Assembly (NCBI RefSeq): GCF_003597395.2
Contig: NC_133773.1
Coordinates: 126,619,517-126,683,516, forward strand
Source: Chelonoidis abingdonii
Taxonomy: Eukaryota > Chordata > Testudines > Testudinidae
DNA length: 64,000 nt
Direction: 5' to 3'
The notes under the pieces were generated by a model. The model worked only from the letters and a program-made list of their open reading frames with translations. It did not search any database and was not told the DNA's origin. A program made the translations under genes and the position numbers. Below are positions 1 to 10,780 of this stretch, one piece after another (within the stretch, counting starts at the first letter, position 1; the number at the start of each line of letters is the position of its first letter).

Positions 1-570
1 CTCGCCGAGTTTCAATGTGGATTTAAATCTGGACGGGACAATATTCACATGATCTTCACATCCTGTCAGCTTCAGAAAAAGTCCCTGGACCAAATCACAG
101 TCTGTACATGGTGTTCATCAACTTAGCTAATGCTTTTGACTCTGTAAATCACGAGGAACTTTAGAAACTTTTGTTCATCTTTGGATGCCCTTCAAAGTTT
201 ATTTTTGTCACTCGGTTCTTCCATTATGGGACAATGGCCAGAGCAGTAGAAAATGGCATGATATTGGACCCCTTTCTAATCAGCAATGAACCAAACAAGG
301 TTGTATGCTGGATCCCATGCTTTTTTCCATCCTTTTTTTGGCTATGCTTAGGGATTCATTTCATGACATTGGTAGAGGTGTATTTATCCAGTTCTGCACC
401 GATGGGAAGTTGTTCAGTTTGCAGTGCTTCCATTTTCTCATGAAAGTAGGAGATTTAGTCATGAAGGAACTTTTCTTTGCTGCTGACTCTGCACTGGTTG
501 CTTACTCCATTGATGACATTCAGTTTATAACTGATCCCTTAGCTCATGCAGTCAACCACTTGGCGAATCA
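1..570 (+). pseudogene. Non-LTR retrotransposon reverse transcriptase remnant, 5' part
   Basis: The translation around 118-290 resembles the motif A region of a LINE reverse transcriptase (FINLANAFDSVNHEEL), followed by a segment starting FGCPSKF. The frame is broken: a stop lies near 160, and further pieces continue in other frames to about 560. The motif A aspartate that usually follows the first hydrophobic pair is Asn here. The catalytic YADD/FADD box reads FAAD near 472-487, so this copy cannot be active. It continues beyond the left edge of the window. It stops at an 8-bp duplication where a hAT element is inserted, and resumes at 1722. I did not assign the LINE clade; it belongs to a widespread animal family whose ORF ends in a zinc-knuckle-like tail. 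Confidence 0.75.
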
Positions 571-578
571 GCCTAAAG

Positions 579-1721
579 CAGTGGTTTGTGAACTCCTGGG
601 GGTTCGCACAATGTTACAGGGGGTTCACCAGAAAAATTTCCTTAATGGCGGCCAGAGGACCCTGGGCATGGGAGGCAGCAGGTGTGACCCAGTTGCAGAG
701 CAGACAACCTAAGTCCTGTGGAGTGCTGAGTGGGCAGTTAAGCCCAGTCAGCACGGGGTCTGCAGCCCCAGCCCCGCAGGGCCAGCAGCCCAAGCGCTGG
801 TTAGCAGAGGCGCTAGCAGCCCGAGCCCCATGAAGCACAGGGCCGGGCAGATGGGGCCAGCAGTCCGAGCCCTGCGGAGTGCGGAGCTGGCAGCCCCAGA
901 CTCCGGTGCAGGGTCAGCAGCCTGAGCCCCATCATGGGCAGGGAGAGGCAGCTGGGACCCCAGGCACACATTTGGTGGCAGCTCTCAGACCCTTTGTCCT
1001 TTTTGGCAGACATGGAAGTTGTTTGGTGGCATTGAGGGGCAGAGTTGAGCAGGGGCTACACTGTACGTGGGGGTGGTCCAGGCTAATTTGTCCCTCGTGG
1101 GGCACCTCCCTAGGATGGCCCTGAGTGTGGTGGTAAGAAAAGGTTTTGCGCGCCAAACTGGCTGGAACCAGGTAGTAGTCCAGGAGTCAGGGCAACCTAT
1201 GTTCACGGGTGCCAAAGGCGGCACGCAAGCTGATTTTCAGGTGGGTTACTCACACTGCTCAGCTCCTGACCACCAGTCTCAGGGTGCTCTCTCTGCATTT
1301 TAATTTAATTTTAAATGAAGCTTCTTAAACATTTTAAAAACCTTATTTACTTTACATACAACAATAGTTTAGTTATATATTATAAACATAGAAAGAGACC
1401 TTCTAAAAACGTTAAAAGATATTACCAGGATGCAAAACCTTAAATTAGAGTGAATAAATGAAAACTCGGCACACCACTTCCGAAAGGTTGCTGACCCCTC
1501 TAGTAGTCAATGTAGCAGTGTTCAGGTGCCTCAGTAATTCAATACTAAGTCATTTTTCTCGGAGTTTTGTTTTGCTTCAGTGAGAGGTGAGTGAATGTTA
1601 GCACCACACTGAGGAGATTTAAACTTAAATCCCTGGAAATATTCATTTTTAGGAGGGAGTTCACGAGATTTCACATTTTAACGAAAGGGGTTCCTGGGTT
1701 GTTAAAGTTTCAGAACCACTG
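579..1721. mobile_element. hAT-type DNA transposon, non-autonomous, with an 8-bp target duplication
   Basis: The ends are inverted (cagtggtttgtgaac on the left; gtttcagaaccactg on the right). They are flanked by an exact 8-bp direct repeat, gcctaaag, at 571-578 and 1722-1729. An 8-bp duplication plus CAGTGGTT ends is the hAT signature. The element sits inside the LINE remnant and is itself split by a second hAT at 1181-1500; without that insert and its extra duplication it is about 815 bp. The interior at 640-1170 is GC-rich with no transposase. The short ORFs over it are composition artefacts. Confidence 0.85.
1181..1500 (-). mobile_element. hAT-type MITE (320 bp) nested in another hAT
   Basis: It starts caggagtcag and ends ctgacccctc. 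An exact 8-bp duplication, tagtagtc, flanks it at 1173-1180 and 1501-1508. The AT-rich half (1290-1490) is the reverse complement of the element starting at 36750, so the window holds two copies of this family. There is no coding capacity. Confidence 0.88.
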
Positions 1722-2585
1722 GCCTAAAGAAAACTGAAGTACTATATCAGTCTGTGCTGAGGGATGTGCATCTCTACCCAGTTATTAAGGTCAACATTGC
1801 TTTTCTCAAGCCCATGAAGAAGTTTGGCTATCTAGGGACTATGCTGTCACAGAATGTGATAATTGATAATTGCATAGCCAAGGTCAGCTCTGCATTTGGA
1901 TTGCTGTCACGCAGCCTATGGTATGATAGGGGTGTCAAAATTAGCACTAAGCTAAACACCGATTGAGCAGTCATTCTCAGAATGCTTCTATATGATTGAG
2001 ACATGGACAACATATCACCTCCATCTATGCTGTCTTCAGGGTGCTTACAGGGTCAAATGGTGGGACAAGATTCTCAATATTGAAACCCTCAGTCATTGCC
2101 AGATGTTAGGCAGATGTCTTGCTATAAATCAAAGCTTGCTATAAAAACTCAGCTGCATTGGCCTTGGCATCTCCATCATACGGCCGACTTGAGCCTACCC
2201 AAGGCCATACTTTATGGTCAGCTAAAGCAAGGCACCTGTTCTCATGGTGGCGAGTACAAAAGATATAAAAGACACACTGAAATCAAATCTGAAAATACGT
2301 CAGGTTGACTATAGCAACTGGGAAGCAGCAGCCCATGTTAGTACAATATGACAGCACATTTGTCATGTTGCTGTTAACTGCTTTGAAGCAAGGTGTATTA
2401 AGAATTTATATGAAAACAATGAACAGTGCAAAGCAAGGACATAACAGACTGCAGTGATCTTGGAGAATCTCATCTGCCCCACGTTTAACCATGTTTGCAG
2501 TTCTTGCGCTGGTCTGACCTCAAATAAACATGTCCGCCTACAGTGTTTGCTGAACCCTCACAGGACAACATCAGCATGAGACTTC
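1722..2585 (+). pseudogene. Same LINE remnant, 3' part of the ORF
   Basis: This resumes the reverse transcriptase ORF exactly after the hAT insertion. The 1754-1966 segment carries the thumb-region pattern FGYLGTMLSQNVIID followed by IAKVSSAFGLLSRSLW, typical of this LINE family. Further degenerate pieces reach about 2575. A block near 2290-2340 reads like the usual DYSNWEAAA stretch. The end (about 2495-2570) resembles the family's C-terminal C-x2-C ... GL ... H-x-R-x-x-C knuckle (CSSCAGLTSNKHVRLQC). Several frameshifts and stops break it. No poly(A) or clear 3' end was identified. Confidence 0.7.
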
Positions 2586-3118
2586 TTCATCTCCACTCAG
2601 TTCCCTTTTGAGTCTCAGATTTTTTTCAAAGCCAAGATCCAACTAAAATTCAGGTGAATAGAAATTCTTTGCTTCTTTCTTCAGATATGTTCTGAAACAT
2701 TTCCAGCACCCTATAAAACATTGCTTGATTATTTGTGGACATTAAAATATGGATTTATGAAATTAAATGTCCTGTGAAATTTGCCATTTTTCCTCAATTA
2801 AAAATGATACTTGTTTCCATTAAAAAAGCCATACAACCTTAATCTATTCTGTTTTAAAATATAATTATCAAGAAATATTTTACAAATCAATACTGAAATA
2901 GCAGAAAATGAGAGAAACTGTACAGATTCCAAGTTATCCCAATAGTGGAAAGAATAGGCTAAGATATACTTTTTACATATAAAAATCACATATTTCAGAT
3001 GTGCATACAGATTGCTGACAAATCATTAGACAGCCTACCAGCAATTCAAAATAAAATAAAATGACTCTTACAAGTTTGTCCTGAGAAGCTTCATAAACCA
3101 TGGAATAAAATTAAGTGG
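2586..3118. other. Unclassified AT-rich non-coding stretch
   Basis: There is no repeat family I recognise, no splice-flanked exon and no meaningful ORF. Several AATAAA-like strings occur (for example around 3050), but no transcript context supports them. Confidence 0.5.
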
Positions 3119-3126
3119 GAAATCAA

Positions 3127-3398
3127 CAGGGCCGAGTCTAGCCATTTTGCCGCCCCAAGCACAGTGGCACGCCGTGGGGGGCGCTCTGCCGCTTGCGGGT
3201 CCCGCAGCTCTGGTGGATCTCCGCAGGCGTGCCTGCGGATGCTCCACGGGAGCAGCGGGACCGGTGGACCCTCCGCAGGGACGCCTGCAGGAGGTCCACC
3301 GGAGCCGCCTGCTGACCTCCCGGCAACCGGTAGAGCGCCCCCCGTGGCATGCCGCCCCATGCATGCTCTTGGCGTGCTGGGGCCTGGAGCCGGCCCTG
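3127..3398. mobile_element. hAT-type MITE (272 bp), GC-rich, with two palindromic modules
   Basis: The ends cagggccgagtc and ggagccggccctg are inverted and flanked by an exact 8-bp repeat, gaaatcaa, at 3119-3126 and 3399-3406. The interior holds two copies, 52 bp apart, of a near-palindrome: ccgcaggcgtgcctgcgg at 3221 and a diverged version at 3273. The 39721 and 43904 elements share these ends. The element at 22008 shares both the ends and the modules. Confidence 0.85.
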
Positions 3399-3406
3399 GA
3401 AATCAA

Positions 3407-3586
3407 GTTCATACTGATAGATCCAGCTCCAAAAGGAAGTATTGTTGCCCCTTCTGTCTCAAGTGGTTAGCTAACATTTGGGACTTTGTTGGTTTATTTC
3501 CATTAGGAGAAGAAACTGATAGTACAAGTCAGGTGTATTCTTTGGTGCAATCCCTGTTTATTTGTAAAGAATTTCCACAAAATTCT
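3407..3586. other. Flanking sequence left of the Harbinger region, unclassified
   Basis: This short stretch lies between a hAT and the Harbinger end. It may be continuous with the sequence at 14350-14800 on the other side of the transposon. That matches only my recollection of a dispersed turtle repeat and is not demonstrated here. Confidence 0.3.
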
Positions 3587-6063
3587 GGCCAGGTCTACAC
3601 TGCGACTTTAAATCGGTTTAATGGCCGATATACCGATTTAACGCTGTACCCGTTCACACGACGTCGTCATTAATATCGAGTTAAACGGCTCCTTAAATCG
3701 ATTTCGGAACTCCTCCCAGACGAGAGGAGTAGTGCTAAATTCGATAGTGATAACTCGGATTAGGGTTCGTGTGGACGGAAATCGACATTATTGGCCTCCT
3801 AGAGGTATCCCACAGTGCACCACTGACCGCTCTGGTCCGCAATCCGAACTCGGATGCGGAGTGCCGGTAAACAGGAAAAGCCCCGAGACCTTTAGAATGA
3901 CATTTCCTGCTTTCACGTGTCCAGCTCTGATCAGCACTCTCCTGAAAACTATTTGCATTCTGTGAGCGCCCAATGTTCTGTAGCTTAATACACAGTGTCT
4001 TGCGTGGTTCACGGAACACGCTGTATCTCTTCCCCCCCCCAGCAGTGAAAGAAAAGTTAAATAAATAATTCCTTGATATACTGTAAATGTCACCCTCTGT
4101 GTACTGGAATGGCTGCTGGCAGACGCGGATGTCTGCTGCGGTGAAGAGCAGTATCCGCTCCTCTGCCCTCCCAGTGGTAGACATCGCCCAGTGATGCTCC
4201 TGGCTGAGTCTGGCCAGGCGGCTCCTGGTGAAAAGGGAATGACTCCCTTTTTCTGACAGTGATGGTACAGAATGGCTGGTAACTGTCTTCATTCTTATCA
4301 CCTGGGGGCTGAGACTTCATCAGACCCCTTCCTCTCTTGTATAAAAGAAGATTCTGAACTGCATGGACTGTCATAGCCCATGGAGGCACCTCCCCTCATT
4401 TATCTCACTAACTAGTCTATGATTCTTATTCCTCATTCTTCATAACATCATGCCAACAATGGGGGGGTCACTACCGTGGTAGCCTAGGTAGGTGGGAAGC
4501 AACGGTTGCATTACTGCAGGGCCTTCCTCTGTGAATACTGACATGGAGCAACTGTGCTGTGATACACTGCTTAAATACACTTGATCCTATCTTGTCTGGA
4601 CTGACTCTATTTTATTACCATAAAGGCAAGATGACTCAGCTCCCAAGGAGTCAATCCCAATTTTTGCTTTCAAAAATGTTCACAGGGTTATTATGCATTC
4701 TGTCCCATTTACTGAGGAACAAAAAGAGGGGAGAAGGTAACAGTTTCTTTGCTGTCTACAGCAGTACTGTACATCTACCACCAGGAAGGGGAGGAGGAGC
4801 AGATAATAGTCTTCAGTGCTGCAGCATCGCCTCTATCAGCAGCTTTCAGCAGTAAGAGGGGACATGGTAAGTACTCAAGGATTGGTTTATATTAACTTTC
4901 ATTTCTCGTGCGGGTGGGGGAAGAGACTGATGAGCTGTTCGTGAACCATGCGAGACACCGTGTTGTAAGCTACAGACATTGGGCGTCACGCCAAGAATGC
5001 AAATAGTTTTCAGAGACTGCTGGGACTGTGGGATAGCTGAGTCCTCGCAGACCCCTTCCCTTCCTCCATGATCCCCTCCCTGAGGCTAATATTAAGGGTC
5101 GCGGGGGTTCTGGTAAAATGTCGTCAGTCATTCCTTGCTCCGGGAAAACATCAGCAGAACAGTCCTTTCGCACCTTTTTCTCCTGATGCCCTTGCAGAAA
5201 CAATAGCACGCAGCCCTAAGACCGTCCGCTTTTTGTTTTTCCGTCACCATTTGTGTACTAGATGCCGTGGAGACAGAGGCGACACTCGAGCGCTACACAC
5301 GCATATTTAATTGCTTTTGCAATGATAAGCAACAGATGGTTATTCAGTCATCTGTACTATCTACTGCTGGAGAAAAACTGGCATGACATGATAGTTATCT
5401 CTTCTTCTCTGAGCTGTTGCTAGCTACTATCAATGATTGCCCCTGGCTAAAATCAGATTGGGGGCATAAGCAAAAAGCAAACTTGGATTGACTCACTGCT
5501 ACGAGTCAAGTTCCCTTCCTTATGTTTCTAAAATAGAGTCTGTCCGCCTACAAAGAGTCAAGTGTATTAGAAGACACAGTTACTCTATGGCTGTAATTAA
5601 CAGGGTGTTCCCCGCAAGACTGCACCCATTGCTTCCCTTCTCTCCAACCCTCCGCGGCTAACTGTGAGCAGCCCCCCCCCCATTTGTGTCATGCAGTCCA
5701 TGAGAATACAAGAATAAGAAACATGGACTTATTCGTGACGTACACTGGGGGGGGGGCACTTGGAGGAGCAGCTGGCTATGACAGTCCAGGCAGATGTACT
5801 TCTATTTAGAAACAAAAAGGGAGCGATTGACCTCTGCCCAATGAGCCACTCCCAATTTTGGTTTCTGACCATTGGACAGGGGCACTCATGATATGATCGG
5901 ACACTACACTGTGGAGCACTGGCCAGGTAAACAGGAAAAGCTGAATCCCGCGAACTTTTGATTCCGATTTCCTGATTGTCAGGAGGGTCAGCACACACAC
6001 AGGTGAGCACACAGAGTTCATATGCACTGGTAACAATGCAGTCTCTGATAAGTCGAAGAAGAG

Positions 6064-6570
6064 CGCAGCTTGGACCACACAGGAGGTTCATGGATCTGAT
6101 CGCTATCTGGTGGTGAGGACTCAGTGACTCACAGCACTGCGTTCCAAAGACGAAATGAAAAAGTTTTGAAAGAATTTCAAAGTCTATGGCTGAATAAGGG
6201 CACAGCAGGGGACTCCCTGCAGTGCAGAGTAAAAGTCGAAGGAGCTAGGCAGGCCTACCAGAAACCAGACGAAGCAAACGAAGTCACTCTGACGAAACAT
6301 GCCGCTTCTATGCTGAAACTACATGCAATTTTGGGTTCAGCGCTACCAGTGCCCACCCCTGTCCGTGGATTCAGACTTTGATTGAAAATATCAAGTGTTT
6401 TGAGGATGTAGCCGAGGGGAGATGGAGAGGAAGATGGGATGAAGAAGACCATGGTGAGAGCACACAGCAGTCTGTAAACCCCAACAGCCAGGATCTTTTT
6501 GAGACCCCAGAATTACAGTCCCTGCACTCCAAGTGACAAGCCCAGACAGTGAAGCCATGGAAGAGACCTC
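6064..6570 (+). pseudogene. Harbinger Myb/SANT-like DNA-binding protein, broken (copy 1)
   Basis: Translated pieces from 6070 to 6330 resemble the Myb/SANT-like (MSANTD-type) domain of vertebrate Harbinger elements: tryptophan-led first helix, then CRVKVEGARQAYQKPDEANE, then YAELHAILGS-like residues split across frames. An acidic, Ser/Thr-rich tail follows to about 6570, where tccggtaagt looks like a splice donor. Multiple single-base indels break the frame. In related elements this protein works with the transposase in DNA binding. Comparison with the second copy (13015-13520) shows the breaks lie at different places in the two copies, so many could be consensus errors and not mutations. Confidence 0.6.
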
Positions 6571-7279
6571 CGGTAAGTGTCCCTTCATTCTGTATCAAAC
6601 ACGGATTAAAACAAGAGGTTTTTTAGATCGCATGACACCAGGCTTTTGCTGCAGTCGCACCATTAAGGTTACAGGAAAATTTCGTTAACATGTCTGGGAT
6701 GGAGCGAAAATCCTCCAAATTAATCTCCATGAATCAATCGTGGAGACTCAAAAAGCTTATGATATATGAGAACATTTTCTGCCAAGGCAGCCTTTCCGTT
6801 CCCCCATAGTAGGTAACTTTTCAACGCCATGCATTTTGCAGACATTTGGTACTGCAGGCATTGAAGGCATTGCACTGAATCATTGCAGAAACAAACGATC
6901 TGCCTCCTGCGGTGGATTCTCAGGAGAGAGATATCATCCATTGTTACCTTGTAGAAATATCAGAGAATTAAATAGGGCAGACAGAGATTTTGCTATTGGC
7001 CAGAGCGCGGGACGGGAGGAGGGATAGCGACGAGTTTTCGCTTCTGGCAAGCAGGATTCTTCCCAAAGCTACCAGCAACACGCTGCGGGGGGTGAAGTAG
7101 GGTGAGACTAGCACGCGACGTATATGATAGGAAGCCATGCGCTGTTGGTGGATGTGAAAGGTGGCGTTTGGGCTTTGCAGGTTCCTCTTAACAGTGAGTA
7201 AGCATTCATATACTGATCATGTGTATTTATGACAGCGGCGAGAAGTCAAACTTTTAAAGCACTTACTTAATCAATCGCC

Positions 7280-8389
7280 GCGTGATGTAGGGTGGCCGTA
7301 CCTGTCGTGTGTGTGCCACCCAGTCACACAGACATGATATATTTAACGAACAAAATGCGACCTGTTATAGAGATTCAATGTGCTCTGTAAGGTGGATAGC
7401 TGTTCTTTGTGAAGAAGAGACTAAGGCATGTTCTGTAAAAGGTATCTTCTCCATCATACTTATCACCTGGTTTTGCCATCCCCATTGCAGCTGCACATTC
7501 TCTGCAGTTCCCTAACGCCATTCACGAGGCATGCCTCTGATACGGCGGAGAGAAGAAGAAGCCCGAGATTGAAATGTTCACAGAAATTATGTAAGTAAAT
7601 GCAATGAGAGGGATAAACAGAATGTTTGGAAGATGTGGTGTAGCAAACTACAGGAAAGATCGCCAGTAACGATCTGAGAGGGCTAGGAGGAGACCAGCGT
7701 TGCGAGATGCAACGCTGAGATGATGCTGCGTGCTCAAACTTGATATTTCCCTCCACGCATGGTGATCTTCAGGAAGAGCAGCGGCATAGCGAAGCAAGTG
7801 CACGCAGCCCCTGCTTTATACCTCCTGCAGCCCACGTCCCATATCTCCCTACCCAGACGTGTAAAACGGTGGGGACAGGCTTTCTGCACCGGCCTACTCC
7901 TCCACCCCTGAGAGTTATCAAGTAAAAGTCTGTAATACAGCTACCATGTGCTTAATGGCCTTTCCTTCCCCTCCTCAAAGCACAGCACAGGATACCTTCC
8001 TAATTACTCCTGCTTTTTTATGTTCCTTTGTAATAAGAAATACATCGAAAAGGGGAGGGTGGGTTGACTTACAGTGAAGTATAAGGAAAAAACACATTGA
8101 TTTATAACAGATGCAAATTACTTTTAAGAATAATAAATGATTTTAAACGAGATGATTTATTCTTCGGCACTTAATCAAAAGGCGGAGGGTGGGTGTTACA
8201 CTGAATAAGTCCATCAAGTGCGGAGGGTTTCAATCAAGGGAAAGCAAATTAGAGTCAACCCGTACCCTGGCCGTGCTGAACTCGTTTTTCAAGGCTTCTT
8301 GATGCCCACGCCTGCAGGTGCTTCTTCTAATCGCCCTGGTCTCATGTGCTCGTCTCACGGCCAGGTGATTTGCCTCGTCTCTCCACCCA
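7280..8389. other. Harbinger internal non-coding part between the two genes
   Basis: There is no recognisable domain. It sits where the convergent Harbinger genes meet. It is present only in the left copy: the right copy jumps from the equivalent of 7279 straight to the transposon terminus. Confidence 0.4.
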
Positions 8390-9330
8390 CCAATAATTGT
8401 CTTTTCCCCTTAGTCTCCACAAAGATTGTGGAGCACACAGCAAGCAGCAATAGCAACGGGGCATGTGTGGCTGAGGTCTGAGCGAGTAAGTATGTCGCCA
8501 GGACCTTTAAAAGGCCAAATGCACATTCTACACCATCCGTCACTTGCTCAGCTGTAGTCTGAACATTTCCTGACACTGTCCAGGCTGCAGTGTACTGTTC
8601 ATGGAGCATGCATCAAGGTTAGGTCTGGTCACCAGGATACTACAGGCCATTCCACATCTCCCAACGGTTATTTTCTGGTCGGAAGTAATTCCCTTGCTTG
8701 AGCCGTTTAAACGACTAGGCTCCTGAAGACGCGGAGCACATGACTTCCCTGGCCCATCCAACATGGATGTGGGGAACGGCCTTGTGGTCCACCTAGTGCT
8801 TGCAGCATCCATTGAAAGTGTACCTTGCGGTTTACGTACTGGGGGCCCTGGCGCTCTGGGGCCAAGGATATGGGTATTCCATCTATGGCCCCACCACAGT
8901 CGGAAAACCATTGCAGCAAAGCCATCCACTATCACCTGCCACGTTTCACCAGAGTCACCAACTTTCGTAGCGCAGCTTAACGATTGCTTTTCACTACTTG
9001 CATCATGCAGCCCCCACAGTAGATTTTGCCCACTCCAAATTGATTTCGAGACTGACGTAGCTGTCTGCGTTGCAGTTCCAGAGGCTATTGCACTTCGCTT
9101 TTCCGACTGTGAGGTGCTGCTCCTCATGTTTGTATATATGGCGTTTCAAAGGCCAGGGAAGCCATGTTCACAAAGTTTAGAAGATGCTCTTACCGCTATG
9201 CGAAAGTTCGCAGCCACTATGCCGAATCGTCCCACACCGTTAAAACAATGCGGTCTCACCAGTCTGTGCTTAGTTCCTGTTGCCCAAATTTCGGCGTTTC
9301 AAGTGAAGATGCCCAAATGAGCATAGCTCC
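8390..9330 (-). pseudogene. HARBI1-like Harbinger transposase, frameshifted
   Basis: Read on the minus strand, 8707-8925 contains DCGGAIDG followed by APERQGPQYVNRK, which matches the region around the first catalytic Asp of the HARBI1/PIF DDE nuclease. Further downstream, VECAFGLLK and a VLHN-like segment (8400-8570, split across frames) match the C-terminal part of the family. Upstream, 8950-9120 carries pieces like NQFGVGK. The order of motifs is correct but the reading frame shifts many times, so no functional transposase is encoded. It lies convergent to the Myb/SANT-like gene. Confidence 0.72.
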
Positions 9331-9742
9331 CAAAAATAACGGGGCAGCGGTTTAGAGAATCTGCCTCCATCTCTTCATCGCTGTCCTCGCCACTCAGCAA
9401 TAGCTGCCTCCTCCTCTCCTCCTGCCTTTCAGTTCATTGTTCACGTATAGTCAGCCACGAGACTACGCGAGTGTGTTGACAACGGTCAGGATACCGTTTG
9501 TGAATTCTCGAGGTCCATATTGCTGTGCTTAGGCGTTTGCTCAATGCACTCTGGAAAAGGCGCGCAAGGGATTGTCTGCTGCCTTCCAAAGCGAGGGGTG
9601 AGGCTGTACCCAGCACCACCCGGGGCTAATGTTTCGCCCCATCAGGCACTGTGCCTCCAACACGAAGTGGGAACTATGGGATAGGATAGGAACAGCTACC
9701 CACAGTGCACGCTCCTGAAATCGAATGGTCAGCTTTTGGACC

Positions 9743-10442
9743 NNNNNNNNNNNNNNNNNNNNNNNNNNNNNNNNNNNNNNNNNNNNNNNNNNNNNNNNNN
9801 NNNNNNNNNNNNNNNNNNNNNNNNNNNNNNNNNNNNNNNNNNNNNNNNNNNNNNNNNNNNNNNNNNNNNNNNNNNNNNNNNNNNNNNNNNNNNNNNNNNN
9901 NNNNNNNNNNNNNNNNNNNNNNNNNNNNNNNNNNNNNNNNNNNNNNNNNNNNNNNNNNNNNNNNNNNNNNNNNNNNNNNNNNNNNNNNNNNNNNNNNNNN
10001 NNNNNNNNNNNNNNNNNNNNNNNNNNNNNNNNNNNNNNNNNNNNNNNNNNNNNNNNNNNNNNNNNNNNNNNNNNNNNNNNNNNNNNNNNNNNNNNNNNNN
10101 NNNNNNNNNNNNNNNNNNNNNNNNNNNNNNNNNNNNNNNNNNNNNNNNNNNNNNNNNNNNNNNNNNNNNNNNNNNNNNNNNNNNNNNNNNNNNNNNNNNN
10201 NNNNNNNNNNNNNNNNNNNNNNNNNNNNNNNNNNNNNNNNNNNNNNNNNNNNNNNNNNNNNNNNNNNNNNNNNNNNNNNNNNNNNNNNNNNNNNNNNNNN
10301 NNNNNNNNNNNNNNNNNNNNNNNNNNNNNNNNNNNNNNNNNNNNNNNNNNNNNNNNNNNNNNNNNNNNNNNNNNNNNNNNNNNNNNNNNNNNNNNNNNNN
10401 NNNNNNNNNNNNNNNNNNNNNNNNNNNNNNNNNNNNNNNNNN
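9743..10442. other. Assembly gap, 700 N
   Basis: An unbroken run of 700 N. The round number suggests an estimated or padded gap size. Any ORF across it is meaningless. Confidence 0.99.
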
Positions 10443-10780
10443 ACGGTTGGCCGATTGCAGTTCAAAATGGCTTATAGCTCGCCTTCTCTGTGCCCAGGTC
10501 TTTGACCATACGGGAGGGTCTAGCATCTGATCGCTGCTCGATTTCTGCCGCTCGCAGTACGCGACGCTGTCTGGTGCAGAAAATCCATGGTTTATGCAGA
10601 GCTCCGTTTAAGTAACAGATGCCCAAAAGCATCTTTTTGAAAAAAAATACGCCAGCGATCATACAGCGATAGGCCTAGACTACCCTAAGCTACTGGGTGT
10701 GGACCGAGACAGAAGGCTCACATTGCCTCAATGTAGAGCGCCGTAATGAGGACTACAGCTACCAGTCTCCACACGCAGCT
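10443..10780. other. Sequence right of the gap, partly Harbinger-like, noisy
   Basis: A few short phrases recall Harbinger subterminal sequence, but it does not align continuously to the left copy and contains no gene. It may be poorly corrected assembly sequence. Confidence 0.3.

Noticed and set aside
3735..4301. 188-residue minus-strand ORF
   Set aside because: It lies in the Harbinger terminal region, has no domain, and its frame is not kept in the duplicate at 10.8-11.2 kb.
9674..10530. ORFs of 250-266 residues across the N gap
   Set aside because: They consist almost entirely of undetermined residues from the 700-N run.
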